A stretch of DNA of 64,000 nt from Bacillus pinisoli (GTDB lineage Bacteria; Bacillota; Bacilli; Bacillales; SA4): the NCBI RefSeq assembly GCF_023036475.1, contig NZ_JAJQKI010000004.1:186001-250000 (forward strand), given 5' to 3'. Of this stretch, positions 44,383 through 52,478 are shown piece by piece (position 1 is the stretch's first letter; every line of letters begins with the position of its first letter). The notes beneath the pieces are model-generated. The model ran no database searches. It was given only the letters and a program-made list of their open reading frames with translations, and had not been told where the DNA came from. The translations under genes and the position numbers were made by a program.

Positions 44383-44417
44383 AAAAAGGAAGATTTCATT
44401 AAGAAATCTTCCCTTTT
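44383..44417. terminator. shared terminator between lysE-type and 58-aa genes
   Basis: Stem AAAAAGGAAGATTTC / GAAATCTTCCCTTTT with a 5-nt loop between two converging genes; TTATT follows on the plus strand and TATT on the minus. Confidence 0.85.
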
Positions 44418-44418
44418 A

Positions 44419-44595
44419 TTATGCACCCGTTTTTCTACGCTGATTGTTAGGCTTCTTCGTATGTTGGCTCTTCATTTTTGGAGACGATGTACCGCCACCA
44501 TTATTGTTGCCCTTTGAGTTATCATTGTTTTGCTTCTTGTTAGCTAGTTGCTGTTTGATTGCATCTTGAAGGCTAATTTTCTTTTTATCCGTCAT
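44419..44595 (-). CDS. 58-aa basic Asn/Lys/Gln-rich protein
   Basis: Sequence opens MTDKKKISLQDAIKQQLANK, with an Asn/Gly-rich middle and a basic end (SPKMKSQHTKKPNNQRRKTG). GGAGTAGG lies 8 nt before the ATG. Strongly basic and low-complexity, as for several DNA- or RNA-binding or spore-associated small proteins of Bacillus. The function is not known. Confidence 0.65.
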   Translation of the reverse strand: MTDKKKISLQDAIKQQLANKKQNNDNSKGNNNGGGTSSPKMKSQHTKKPNNQRRKTGA

Positions 44596-44692
44596 ATTGA
44601 TCCTACTCCTTTTAAGGCGTAAAAGTTATTGATTTTCTATCATTCCTTCAGTGTATAATAATATAGAAACTATAAACTGTAAAGGTGATACT

Positions 44693-44989
44693 ATGTTTAC
44701 GATTGAAGAATATACGATTGAGAAGTTAAATGACCCGACTGGACTCCTTACAGGAGATATCTATGAGTACAAGCTATTTATACATGTAGATGAAGAAGAT
44801 GAATTGTATACTGAGAACGGTGTATATGTCAGAGTAATATTTAAGATTGAAAATGATCAGAAGAAGATATCGCAAGCATCCTTTCATGAAAGAGTATCAG
44901 ATCGATATATTGATTTCGAACTGGAAGAAGATGAAGAGGAACTTATCCTCCAATTTTGTATAAATAATCTTCCACAGGATCTAGAATAA
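44693..44989 (+). CDS. DUF6509-like protein (98 aa)
   Basis: FTIEEYTIEKLNDPTGLLTG at the start and an acidic end (FELEEDEEELILQFCINNLP). The EKLxDPTGxLxGxxYE motif suggests the DUF6509 family of Bacillus (from memory). AAAGGTGA lies 6 nt before the ATG at 44693; the frame upstream lacks a ribosome binding site. Function unknown. Confidence 0.7.
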   Translation: MFTIEEYTIEKLNDPTGLLTGDIYEYKLFIHVDEEDELYTENGVYVRVIFKIENDQKKISQASFHERVSDRYIDFELEEDEEELILQFCINNLPQDLE

Positions 44990-44997
44990 TATGCTAG

Positions 44998-45020
44998 AGG
45001 AGAGGCTCTAGTCCTCTCCT
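44998..45020. terminator. shared terminator between DUF6509-like and DUF2156 genes
   Basis: Stem AGGAGAGG / CCTCTCCT with a 7-nt loop between converging genes; TTTAG on the plus strand. Confidence 0.75.
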
Positions 45021-45021
45021 T

Positions 45022-46152
45022 TTAGCTTACTCTTCTTATAAGATGATAGGCAAGATTAGCTTTTCTTTCTGGCTTCTTATTATGAATTAAGAGCACTAAT
45101 CGGAACAGTACTCCAATAAGTGTTGTACGTTTATATGCAATATAACGTGGCTCCCAGTGAGTTGCAAATTTTGATTTAAAGTCCCTAAGGCCTTTAAATT
45201 TGTATATTGATTCCCCATGATTATAGATCATACTAGCTGTCCACTCATATACTGTTCGTGGCTTTTCACCCGTACAAACGTTTGAGAGAGGGGCCATCCC
45301 AAGACTGCAATAGTCATACCCCATGTTTTTCCCCCATAAGAGTATGGAAGTAAATAGATAATCCATTGTACCAGGCGGACTTGTTGGTATATAGCGCATT
45401 AAATCAACATGTATAGTTGATTTACCATCATGACTAAGATTACCTGGGAGGGTTGCAAAAGCTACTACGTCTTGCTCTTTGTTTACTACTAAAGCTATTG
45501 GAAATCTAGAGATATACTGATAATCAAAAAAACTAACTGAAAACCCTTTTTCAGAACGATTGCCTAGCCATACATCTGAAACAGATTTAACCTGATTCAT
45601 CACTTGATTAGAATGAGGTGGCATCACAATTTGAACAGAATAGCCTTCCCTCTCCAGTTTATTTCGTGAGGTTCTTAGTTTTCCTCTCTTTTTGCCCTCT
45701 AAATTAAAATCAGGAAGATATACCTGTGCTTCCTCTCCAATTTTAATCACTCTATATTGTAATTTCTCATACATTTCTTTATAGTTTGACGAAATTTGGT
45801 AAAATATAGGCTGTTTAATTAAACTAGCTTTACATTTGTCCTGAAGTTCTTTTATTGCTTCTTGATATAAGCTACGCTCTCCAATTGGATCGCCAAGCAC
45901 CACAATTCTACCTGCCATTTTTTGAAAGCTAAAGTAAACAGAGCGGTTAACTGCATAATATCCAAATTTATCATTTAAGAACATAAGGTGTGATAAAAAG
46001 TGACCACCATGGTTGGTGATAAAGCTGAATAATTCTACTAAACATGAGGTGTTTAGGATCTTTTTATTTACTCTCATTTTATAAAAAGAGTACAGCACGT
46101 ATCCGAAAAGAAGTAAGAATAGAAAGATAAAAATATATAATATTGTGCTCAT
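45022..46152 (-). CDS. DUF2156 phosphatidylglycerol lysyltransferase-domain protein
   Basis: Encodes 376 aa: one N-terminal membrane anchor (about 2-22), then a catalytic domain like the C-terminal part of MprF. Signatures include NKFGYYAVNRSVYFSFQKM near 62, LRTSRNKLEREGYSV near 156, TIHVDLMRYIPTSPPGTMDYLFTS near 250 and GYDYCSLGMAPLSN near 284. MprF homologues transfer amino acids from tRNA to lipid; lacking the flippase half, this one may modify another substrate (inference). AGGAGG lies 6 nt before the ATG. Confidence 0.82.
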   Translation of the reverse strand: MSTILYIFIFLFLLLFGYVLYSFYKMRVNKKILNTSCLVELFSFITNHGGHFLSHLMFLNDKFGYYAVNRSVYFSFQKMAGRIVVLGDPIGERSLYQEAIKELQDKCKASLIKQPIFYQISSNYKEMYEKLQYRVIKIGEEAQVYLPDFNLEGKKRGKLRTSRNKLEREGYSVQIVMPPHSNQVMNQVKSVSDVWLGNRSEKGFSVSFFDYQYISRFPIALVVNKEQDVVAFATLPGNLSHDGKSTIHVDLMRYIPTSPPGTMDYLFTSILLWGKNMGYDYCSLGMAPLSNVCTGEKPRTVYEWTASMIYNHGESIYKFKGLRDFKSKFATHWEPRYIAYKRTTLIGVLFRLVLLIHNKKPERKANLAYHLIRRVS

Positions 46153-46317
46153 GGTGCCCTCCTGCACAAAAGAGTTTCAATCTATGCCTCTTATTAATGA
46201 GTATCTATCTTTAAGATAACATTCCTAATAAAAGATAACATAAATTAAGGTTCTTGGGGATATATAAATTACTTTGAATATTACTAATTGATAGTAAGAT
46301 TGTCTAAAAATAGAAAA

Positions 46318-46340
46318 GTCCTTACTGGTTAAGTAAGGAC
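46318..46340 (-). terminator. terminator after the 119-aa gene
   Basis: Nine-bp stem GTCCTTACT / AGTAAGGAC with a 5-nt loop and TTTTCTATTTTT on the minus strand, just past the stop at 46347. Confidence 0.88.
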
Positions 46341-46346
46341 CTTTCA

Positions 46347-46706
46347 CTACCATTTTAATGCCATGGTTAGAATGCAGCAGTCTGTTCCATGAGACTGATT
46401 ATTAAATTTCATAATAAGTTCGTCTGGATTGAATTTAGTTGTCACATCTGATTTAATCCCTGTCGATTCAATTAGATTTACTACTTTTTCTGTTTCGGAA
46501 TGTTGTGCTGCATTCATCACTTTATACGCAAAGTTTTTATCATCTGCAAGTTTATCCAGTACGGTCGATGCATCTCTTAATAATTGCTTAAACGCATCTG
46601 CTGACTCTGTGAACATGGTGGTATCAACTTCAGGATATTGCCGACCGGTTGTGTATCTGTTCCATGGTTGTCCACCGAAGTATTGATATTCCCTTTGTAT
46701 TGTCAT
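46347..46706 (-). CDS. conserved Bacillus protein of unknown function (119 aa)
   Basis: The N-terminus is aromatic and basic (TIQREYQYFGGQPWNRYTTG), followed by a helical body (FTESADAFKQLLRDASTVLD) and a C-terminal end DCCILTMALKW. Two adjacent Cys near the end. GGAGG lies 6 nt before the ATG at 46706 and directly abuts an earlier ATG (46712). I recall similar proteins in Bacillus with unknown roles but cannot name the family. Confidence 0.7.
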   Translation of the reverse strand: MTIQREYQYFGGQPWNRYTTGRQYPEVDTTMFTESADAFKQLLRDASTVLDKLADDKNFAYKVMNAAQHSETEKVVNLIESTGIKSDVTTKFNPDELIMKFNNQSHGTDCCILTMALKW

Positions 46707-46859
46707 GTACATCCTCCTTATATTCTATACTCCTACACTGTATGTAAAAAGGCTTGGGAAAGAATCCTCTTATATGGAATATTTTTACGTAAACAGCCTA
46801 AAGAAAAATAATGGAATATTAATTTAAACGATACGGACAATAAGACTGGAGGTGATTTC

Positions 46860-47057
46860 ATGACGAAATATAATAAAGAAATGCCAGACTTTGATTCTTT
46901 GTCAGATAGAGTAATTGCTAAGCCGACAGAAACTCCAATTTTCGCCATTAAGACTAACTTAGATTCAGATAGCCCTAAAGAGGATAATCCTTACTACACT
47001 GAAACGAATACTAAAAATGAACGTGAAGAACTAGATAAGTTTTTTCGAAATTCTTAA
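46860..47057 (+). CDS. 65-aa hydrophilic protein upstream of csgA
   Basis: Acidic and basic mixed, no Cys or membrane segment (MTKYNKEMPDFDSLSDRVIA start). GGAGGTGA lies 6 nt before the ATG. It is 14 bp upstream of csgA, so probably in the same SigG-type transcript (inference). In B. subtilis a small gene (ybxH) precedes csgA; whether this is its counterpart is uncertain. Confidence 0.7.
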   Translation: MTKYNKEMPDFDSLSDRVIAKPTETPIFAIKTNLDSDSPKEDNPYYTETNTKNEREELDKFFRNS

Positions 47058-47071
47058 GGGAGTTGAATCAA

Positions 47072-47323
47072 TTGGATACTACACTTGCCTATTTAAGGGA
47101 AGTTCTATCTAACTATACAGAAGATTACGCACTGTCTAGAAACATTTATGTAAAACTAAAACAGGCTGCCTCTGAAGGAGAGTTAGCTTTCGTAAGATCA
47201 CTGGATCAAGAGGAAACTCACTTCTTAAACAGGATATTACCATCAGAAATTGACCATGCATTAGATGAACAAGACTACACAAGGATGTCTGAACTAAACC
47301 ATGTATACGAATTATTAATATAA
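47072..47323 (+). CDS. csgA: sporulation-specific SASP protein CsgA
   Basis: Encodes 83 aa aligning with B. subtilis CsgA (from memory): LDTTLAYLREVLSNYTEDYA at the start, LDQEETHFLNRILPSEIDHA in the middle, and SELNHVYELLI at the end. Start: TTG at 47072 has AAGGGAG 9 nt upstream and fits the usual MDVTLGYLRE beginning; a TTG at 47063 is too close to the box. Expected SigG forespore expression. Confidence 0.88.
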   Translation: MDTTLAYLREVLSNYTEDYALSRNIYVKLKQAASEGELAFVRSLDQEETHFLNRILPSEIDHALDEQDYTRMSELNHVYELLI

Positions 47324-47353
47324 GTTTTTTGAGTATTTGAACGAAAATAAATT

Positions 47354-47373
47354 CCACCTTAGGGTGGTTTTTT
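47354..47373 (+). terminator. terminator after csgA
   Basis: Short stem CCACC/GGTGG with a 4-nt loop followed by TTTTTTGTTT, 30 bp past the csgA stop. Confidence 0.8.
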
Positions 47374-47534
47374 GTTTACTTAGAAAAAAGCAAGAAGTGT
47401 GAAAAGTAATCGATTGATTCAATGTTTAAAGAGTAACAAAACTAAAGACACCGTAATAAATAGAACCCTAGCATTACAAGTTCTTACTGAGGATGCCTGT
47501 ACATATAATTGACTTAGACAGCAACCTGAGAGGA

Positions 47535-48119
47535 ATGGTATGTGTTTTGTTTGAACGAATAATCGCTGTTACAGTAGGGAGCATTTTAATTGGTATTGGA
47601 GTTAACGGGTTTTTAATTCCCTTTCATTTAATGGAAGGCGGCATGATTGGTGTAGGATTAATTGCTAAATATAAGTGGGGGTTTGAAACTGGATTAACCA
47701 TTATTATCTTAAGTTGTCCTATATATATTTTTACATATTTCTATAACAGAGGATATTTCTTTTCCAGCATTCATGGGTTATTACTTTCTTCCTTTTTCAT
47801 TGACATATTAAAGCCATTACGTACTGCCTTTCATGTTCCAATCTTAACAAGTGCCATTATTGGGGGTTCTTTAATTGGTATAGGTATTGGTCTAATGCTT
47901 AGATATAAAACAAGCACAGGTGGTTTAGATTTGCTGGCTCAATTTTTCTCAACCATTCTCCCTTTAAATGTTGGGGTCATCATTTTTATATTTGATTTCT
48001 TTATTATTATGACTGGGAGTCAGCTGGTCGAGACTGCTTCCTTGTTACATTCAATTCTAGCGGTGAGTTTTGTGGCCTTATTTACTACCTACTGCACTTA
48101 TTCTTATACAGAAAAATAA
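47535..48119 (+). CDS. YitT family membrane protein
   Basis: Encodes about 194 aa with five or six membrane segments. TVGSILIGIGVNGFLIPFHL near the N-terminus and SLIGIGIGLMLRYKTSTGGL with DLLAQ mid-protein are the DUF161/YitT signatures (S-T-G-G-x-D). The longest frame starts at 47493; I prefer ATG 47535 because family members begin close to this point, though the ribosome binding sites here are all weak. Role unknown. Confidence 0.8.
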   Translation: MVCVLFERIIAVTVGSILIGIGVNGFLIPFHLMEGGMIGVGLIAKYKWGFETGLTIIILSCPIYIFTYFYNRGYFFSSIHGLLLSSFFIDILKPLRTAFHVPILTSAIIGGSLIGIGIGLMLRYKTSTGGLDLLAQFFSTILPLNVGVIIFIFDFFIIMTGSQLVETASLLHSILAVSFVALFTTYCTYSYTEK

Positions 48120-48138
48120 CGCCAGGAAGCCTGGCGTT
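48118..48138. terminator. shared terminator between the YitT-type gene and yozQ
   Basis: Perfect 9-bp stem AACGCCAGG / CCTGGCGTT with a 3-nt loop and ATTTCTTTTT on the plus strand. It overlaps both converging stop codons. Confidence 0.88.
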
Positions 48139-48313
48139 ATTTCTTTTTCCGTGATGAGCTATTTTGTTTATCTACGTTTCCATCAACAGTTCCCTCAATA
48201 TAAGAATCTGTTGCTTGTTCATGAGTAGTCGCTAACCCTGCTTCTACTTCATTAGCGTTTTCATAAAAAGAAGGATCAAATTGCTTTCCTGCAAGTTCTT
48301 CTTTTTTAGCCAT
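48137..48313 (-). CDS. yozQ: YozQ family protein (DUF4025)
   Basis: Encodes 58 aa. The motif EAGLATTHEQATDSYIEGTV matches the DUF4025 family represented by B. subtilis YozQ. The end is basic (SSSRKKK). GGTGGG lies before the ATG. Function unknown; small proteins of this kind are often spore-associated. Confidence 0.75.
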   Translation of the reverse strand: MAKKEELAGKQFDPSFYENANEVEAGLATTHEQATDSYIEGTVDGNVDKQNSSSRKKK

Positions 48314-48341
48314 ATTGTTCCCACCTTTAATTATTTTTCTT

Positions 48342-48394
48342 GGCTCTTTTCTTATAGATTAGGTTAAAATGCAACCATGTCTTAGAAAAGAGCC
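48342..48394. mobile_element. MITE-like element, internal-deletion derivative E (53 bp)
   Basis: Reverse complement begins GGCTCTTTTCTAAGACATGG-TTGCATTTTAACC and ends ATCTATAAGAAAAGAGCC. The outer 11 bp (GGCTCTTTTCT / AGAAAAGAGCC) are a perfect inverted repeat. Left and right ends of the family are joined with nothing between. Flanks do not show a clean 8-bp duplication. Confidence 0.7.
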
Positions 48395-48479
48395 TCTATT
48401 CTTAAATAGCGTTTGACTGCTTTAAGAAAAATATTCAAATGAATTCGTGGGCAACCTAAAAACAGGAGGTGGAGTAGTC

Positions 48480-48638
48480 ATGAATAAAGAAAAACCCTAT
48501 CCATTTTCAACCAAGCAATACAGTCAAACTGATGTTGAAGAAGTGAAAAGATTGAATGCCCAATCAGGACTTTCCTATAATGAAGTATTTGCTCTCCTTG
48601 GGAAACGATATCTAGATCGCGAGCAAAGCAAACCCTAA
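48480..48638 (+). CDS. 52-aa small protein, SASP-like
   Basis: PYPFSTKQYSQTDVEEVKRL followed by NAQSGLSYNEVFALLGKRYL. The TDVEEVKRLNAQSG motif resembles the TDAQQVRKQNQQS motif of gamma-type SASPs, and similar small proteins occur in Bacillus; this is only suggestive. Start 48480: GGAG/AGGAGG lies 5-10 nt upstream. Ends overlapping the MFS stop (48635). Confidence 0.6.
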   Translation: MNKEKPYPFSTKQYSQTDVEEVKRLNAQSGLSYNEVFALLGKRYLDREQSKP

Positions 48639-49894
48639 ACTGATATGGAAGGCCCTTTGAGTGCCTTCTCTTTTTTCCTAGATTTATATTCTATATAAAC
48701 CACCACTAAAAACGAGAATGCCCCTAACCAACGTATAATCGATGAAAACGTCATAGCGAAATGTACTCCATACAGTTCTAGAAGCCATACTCCTATTTGA
48801 GGTGCAATACAGCCCATTAATGCAATAAGGAAATTATAATTTGCTAAAAACGCTGTTCGATTCTCTTCAGGAGAAACACGTAATAATTGATTAAACAGGA
48901 GCATAACTGTTCCCGCAACAAAAGTCCCCGTCCAAAGATTCGTTAGGGCTAAGTAATATAAGTTAGTAGAAAGTATGGTTAAAAATGGTGCCGTTCCAAT
49001 CCCCATAGCAGCAATAAACAACATCACTGTATTTCCATAACGGTCAGAAAATCTCCCCCACCACTTATAACTCACAATTTGTGAGATCTGGTTGGCTACT
49101 GTAAACACGCTAATCCAAAAAGCTGTGGCATGAGCATCATTTATTTGATAAATATTGAATAATGGCCAAGCCATTTGCCAGCCAAAGTTGAAAATAATCG
49201 CACATATTAAGAAATAAAGATACGGTTTATGTTGGAATATTCCCGAAATCATCTTCATACTGAGAGCATTCTGTTTTTTGACTGTCTTTTTGATCTCAGT
49301 ATGCTTAATTAAGTAATAAACTTCTAAAATTCCAAACAAGAATCCAAGTAAGAAAATCCATTGGTAAGGAACAGGATCCGTCTTATCAAAAATATTTAAT
49401 AATGCTCCGGTAATGAAAGTCGTTATCATCCCAACAATCGTTAGGATTTGACTTCTTTGACTAAAAAACTTACCTCTTCTCTCATCAGGAATTAAATCTC
49501 CAATAAAGGATTGCCATGATAAGGTTGCAAGTGCATTCGGAAAGTTTAGTAAGCCTATAAATACAACTAATATCCAAGCATGGTTCGTATATGGAATGAA
49601 AGGAATTAAACTGATTAAAAACAATCCAAATCTTGCGGCAAAAATACTATAGGCTGTAAAAGCTTTTTTCAACTCTAAACGACTTATCCAAATAGCCCCT
49701 GGTATCATGGCTAGCATTGTCATTAGAGAAGGCATGGAGCTTATCAGTCCTATTTGAAAGTTGGAAGCACCAAGAACCTGAATAGCAAATAAGGGGATAA
49801 AACTCATCATAAAGCTTTGTGCAATAATGGAGGCAGCACCATTCCAAGTACTTAACCTTTCATTCCTCTTGATGATGTCCATTGAATACTTCAT
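48635..49894 (-). CDS. major facilitator superfamily transporter
   Basis: Encodes 419 aa, with 10-12 membrane segments. The A-motif-like loop LIPDERRGKFFSQRS near 140-155 and WWGRFSDRYGNTVMLF near 265-285 are MFS signatures. Substrate not assignable. AGAGGAA lies before the ATG. The stop overlaps the 3' end of the convergent 52-aa gene. Confidence 0.85.
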   Translation of the reverse strand: MKYSMDIIKRNERLSTWNGAASIIAQSFMMSFIPLFAIQVLGASNFQIGLISSMPSLMTMLAMIPGAIWISRLELKKAFTAYSIFAARFGLFLISLIPFIPYTNHAWILVVFIGLLNFPNALATLSWQSFIGDLIPDERRGKFFSQRSQILTIVGMITTFITGALLNIFDKTDPVPYQWIFLLGFLFGILEVYYLIKHTEIKKTVKKQNALSMKMISGIFQHKPYLYFLICAIIFNFGWQMAWPLFNIYQINDAHATAFWISVFTVANQISQIVSYKWWGRFSDRYGNTVMLFIAAMGIGTAPFLTILSTNLYYLALTNLWTGTFVAGTVMLLFNQLLRVSPEENRTAFLANYNFLIALMGCIAPQIGVWLLELYGVHFAMTFSSIIRWLGAFSFLVVVYIEYKSRKKEKALKGPSISV

Positions 49895-50027
49895 TGGAGT
49901 TCCTCTTCTTTCAGTGAATTTTCGAGTCTCGAAATAGTTTCTAAAAGGAGTTTACTCCTGTAATGAGTAACTTGCAAGATAAATTTAAAAATCTGAACAA
50001 CTAAATTATTTAAGAAATATAAAAAAA

Positions 50028-50049
50028 GAGCAGAGAATATTCTCTACTC
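50028..50049 (-). terminator. terminator after yppG
   Basis: Palindromic stem GAGCAGAGAA / TTCTCTACTC (one mismatch) followed by TTTTTTTATA on the minus strand, directly at the yppG stop. Confidence 0.85.
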
Positions 50050-50054
50050 CATAC

Positions 50055-50468
50055 TCACACCTTAGGTTTAAAAATGGACCCTACCTGCTTAAACATACCA
50101 TTTAATTGACTCATGGTATTCATCATCTGACCAGCAGTATCCATCATCTTATTAACGTCATATCCACCCTCTTTTGTCTTGAATTGATTAAGAATGGATT
50201 GGAAGCCTGTTGACTGTGCTTGTTGAGGCTTCGTTTGCTGATTTGGATACGGCATTTGAAACGGAATTTGATTCTGGGCATTCATAAAGTTTAGATTTTG
50301 ATTTGGGTTATTACCATAAGATACATAATTTGCTTGGCCCCCTTGATATGGGTACATTTGTTGTGGATTAACAAATTGGTTCTGCTGATAGTTATAATAA
50401 GGGTGCATTGACTGATTTGGCATAAAAGGGTTCCTGACCATCCTTCTTCGTTGTTTTAGACCTAGCAT
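50055..50468 (-). CDS. yppG: YppG family spore coat protein
   Basis: Encodes 137 aa. A Gln/Asn/Pro/Tyr-rich N-terminal two thirds (typical of coat proteins) leads to the conserved YppG C-terminal block ILNQFKTKEGGYDVNKMMDT followed by AGQMMNTMSQLNGMFKQVGS. AAGGAGG lies before the ATG. Downstream of yppF/E as in B. subtilis, but on the other side of a mobile element. Confidence 0.88.
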   Translation of the reverse strand: MLGLKQRRRMVRNPFMPNQSMHPYYNYQQNQFVNPQQMYPYQGGQANYVSYGNNPNQNLNFMNAQNQIPFQMPYPNQQTKPQQAQSTGFQSILNQFKTKEGGYDVNKMMDTAGQMMNTMSQLNGMFKQVGSIFKPKV

Positions 50469-50627
50469 CAGATAAATCCTCCTTAAGAAATATAATTAAT
50501 AAAGGCTTACTCAAAATTTTTACAATGTATTAGTGTACATACATAATCAACAGAAGCCTATTTATTAGTAGTTTATGAATAAGGAATGCTGATGTGTGAA
50601 TGAAAAGTTAAATGGCATATTCGTTAA

Positions 50628-50816
50628 GGCTTTTTCGTATAGATTGTTGCCTCGTAAAAATCCCAAAAACTGGATTTCCACACACTAGTTTAAGTGACCT
50701 GCTTTTCATCTAAACAGTTGCTCTTTTCTAAACGATAAATAATACATTTAACGTTAAAAGTAAGTTCAACTCTAGCTGAAATAGGTTAAAAAGCAACAAA
50801 GTTTTAGAAAAGAGCC
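50628..50816 (-). mobile_element. MITE-like element, copy B (189 bp) with perfect 8-bp target duplication
   Basis: Reverse complement begins GGCTCTTTTCTAAAACTTTG and ends CAACAATCTATACGAAAAAG-CC. Flanked by TTCGTTAA at 50620-50627 and again at 50817-50824. Colinear with copies A and C. It occupies most of the 471-bp gap 50469-50939 between yppG and yppF. Confidence 0.88.
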
Positions 50817-50939
50817 TTCGTTAAAGTGCTCTAATATCGACGGATGGCGCAAATATTGTCGGAAGACTAAATTTTTAAACAAAACTGATTCGTCCTCCTT
50901 CTGTGTTACCATATAGCTAAACAAACAGGGGGTGCTTGT

Positions 50940-51119
50940 ATGAATGTAAAAGAATTACACATGAGGTTTATCTCCAGTAATAATAAAGAACCACAAGACG
51001 ATTCGGATCTACTACAGTTTGCTAAGGTATCCTATATAAGGGGAGAGCTTACTATTATCGAATACCGAGGAATTGTAAAAGAAATAGAGGAACTGTTAAA
51101 TAACACCCCAACGATCTAA
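50940..51119 (+). CDS. yppF: YppF-like small protein
   Basis: Encodes 59 aa: NVKELHMRFISSNNKEPQDD then DLLQFAKVSYIRGELTIIEY and RGIVKEIEELL. The pattern LLxFAKxxYIxGxxxIxEYRxxVxELE matches what I recall of B. subtilis YppF, and it sits among yppG, yppE, yppD and yppC. GGGGGTG lies 6 nt before the ATG. Function unknown. Confidence 0.75.
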   Translation: MNVKELHMRFISSNNKEPQDDSDLLQFAKVSYIRGELTIIEYRGIVKEIEELLNNTPTI

Positions 51120-51216
51120 TTCACCTAAACAATTTACTCATGACAAAAGTTACCTTAGTGAAATTGGCCTTATTTAAGCACATTAATAATGTATCCTTAA
51201 TAAGGGAGTGAACACG

Positions 51217-51411
51217 ATGGGACGAGGTAAATCATTTAAGCATAAAACAAAGGGTCATGACCGAGAACTACCTTTAAGTGGTGAACAGGTTCAATCTAAG
51301 AACACTGAACATGTGGAATATAATATTGAGCCTGTAGCAACAGCTGAACGACCTGCTGTTTCTATGGAAGTAACCAAGGACAGTGATTTAGAAGAGAATG
51401 CTTATAAATAA
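51217..51411 (+). CDS. 64-aa hydrophilic protein of unknown function
   Basis: MGRGKSFKHKTKGHDRELPL at the start, then a Glu/Val/Ala-rich acidic part. AAGGGAG lies 8 nt before the ATG at 51217. The basic-to-acidic layout recalls small spore proteins such as YfhD, but the match is weak. Its strong terminator is itself the left end of mobile element copy C. Confidence 0.6.
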   Translation: MGRGKSFKHKTKGHDRELPLSGEQVQSKNTEHVEYNIEPVATAERPAVSMEVTKDSDLEENAYK

Positions 51412-51420
51412 AAGCAAAAT

Positions 51421-51442
51421 AAAAGAGCCTCTTGGCTCTTTT
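51421..51442 (+). terminator. terminator formed partly by the left end of element copy C
   Basis: Perfect 9-bp stem AAAAGAGCC / GGCTCTTTT with a 4-nt loop, followed by TTATTTT. The right arm is the GGCTCTTTT end of the element. Confidence 0.85.
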
Positions 51443-51627
51443 TATTTTGCTCTTTTCGCTTTTAACCCTAGTTTATCTAAAGTTACGCTTATCTTAAACG
51501 TAAAATGACGTATTTATCGTTTAGAAAAAAGCGACTTTCAAGATGAAAAGTAGAAGACTCTGTACTAGTAAGTAAAAATCCGGCTATTTGGATTTTTACG
51601 AAAGTAAGAATTTATACAAAAAGAGCC
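51434..51627 (+). mobile_element. MITE-like element, copy C (194 bp)
   Basis: Starts GGCTCTTTTTATTTTGCTCT and ends ATTTATACAAAAAGAGCC, colinear with A and B but more diverged. Contains an inner hairpin GTAAAAATCC / GGATTTTTAC (about 51571-51599). No clean target duplication. It ends 2 bp before the yppE stop codon. Confidence 0.8.
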
Positions 51628-51629
51628 TA

Positions 51630-51986
51630 TTATTTTGTCTCTATCTTTTGGACGATGGATTCAAGGTTATATTGATTTGATCGAATTAACTCCTTAAAAC
51701 GCTTCTTACTAGTAGCAGGAAAGAATGCTTGTACCGAAACAGCTGTTATGTTTTCTTTTAAATTTTCAACCTGTTGCTTATGAAAGTATTTCGGCTTGGT
51801 TTTCGCAATCCATTCAAGTACATGCACTTCCCATACTTCTAACACATCTCTTACTTGATCTGCATGAGGTTTAACTGTCTCAAAAAAATCTGGAGATTCA
51901 CCTGTCTCTTTTACATTCTCATATATAGAGTCCAATTGTTCATTTAATTGTAGTAATTGATTAGTATGTGTTAATAATTCATTCAT
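51630..51986 (-). CDS. yppE: YppE family protein (DUF1798)
   Basis: Encodes 118 aa, a four-helix-bundle protein: NELLTHTNQLLQLNEQLDSI at the start, then HVLEWIAKTKPKYFHKQQVE and QAFFPATSKKRFKELIRSNQ, matching YppE (DUF1798). Its AGGTGA ribosome binding site partly sits in the stem of a 17-bp inverted repeat immediately upstream. Function unknown. Confidence 0.88.
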   Translation of the reverse strand: MNELLTHTNQLLQLNEQLDSIYENVKETGESPDFFETVKPHADQVRDVLEVWEVHVLEWIAKTKPKYFHKQQVENLKENITAVSVQAFFPATSKKRFKELIRSNQYNLESIVQKIETK

Positions 51987-51993
51987 TTTTTCA

Positions 51994-52040
51994 CCTACAT
52001 TATAACGGTATTGTTTACTATCATACCGTTATAATATAGG
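51994..52040 (-). promoter_or_regulatory. 17-bp inverted repeat overlapping the yppE ribosome binding site
   Basis: Arms CCTACATTATAACGGTA (51994-52010) and TACCGTTATAATATAGG (52024-52040) pair with a single mismatch around a 13-nt loop. In the yppE transcript the proximal arm includes the AGG of the ribosome binding site, 7 nt before the ATG. No T-run follows, so it is not a terminator. Confidence 0.65.
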
Positions 52041-52050
52041 TTTTATCAAC

Positions 52051-52284
52051 CTATCTACCTAGAGCAAACTTAAATGACGGTCTAACTCTTTCTTTTTTGC
52101 TCATTATAGCTTCAACCTTAGAAAGTTGTGATTGGATAAATTCGACCTTTTCCTGCTGCACGATTTTCACTTGATTGATTTCAATTTCCGTATGGGACTC
52201 CACTGTTTCTTCCATATGCTCAATGGCAGAAAGCACTTCATCAAAAGCCTGTTCAATTAGATCCATCGAAACGATTTTATTCAC
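52051..52284 (-). CDS. yppD: 77-aa helical protein at the yppD position
   Basis: Helical, acidic (VSMDLIEQAFDEVLSAIEHM then EETVESHTEIEINQVKIVQQ). Located between yppC/sspM and yppE, the position of B. subtilis yppD; sequence similarity is not certain. The longest frame starts at 52317, but the GGAGGG lies 6 nt before the GTG at 52284, so that start is used. Function unknown. Confidence 0.65.
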   Translation of the reverse strand: MNKIVSMDLIEQAFDEVLSAIEHMEETVESHTEIEINQVKIVQQEKVEFIQSQLSKVEAIMSKKERVRPSFKFALGR

Positions 52285-52478
52285 TTGAATCCCTCCACCT
52301 ATTTTCGTTACATCCATATTCTACAGCGCTTCCTCATCATCCTTTACGCTTGACAAAACTAGTGTCCGTTCGGCAAAGAAAGTGGTTTCCGACTGTTTCT
52401 CAACAAAATATCGACAAGAAAAAAGAAGAATGAAAACGGTTAGCTCGTTAAAAACTAAACAGAAGGAGGTGTCTGTTC

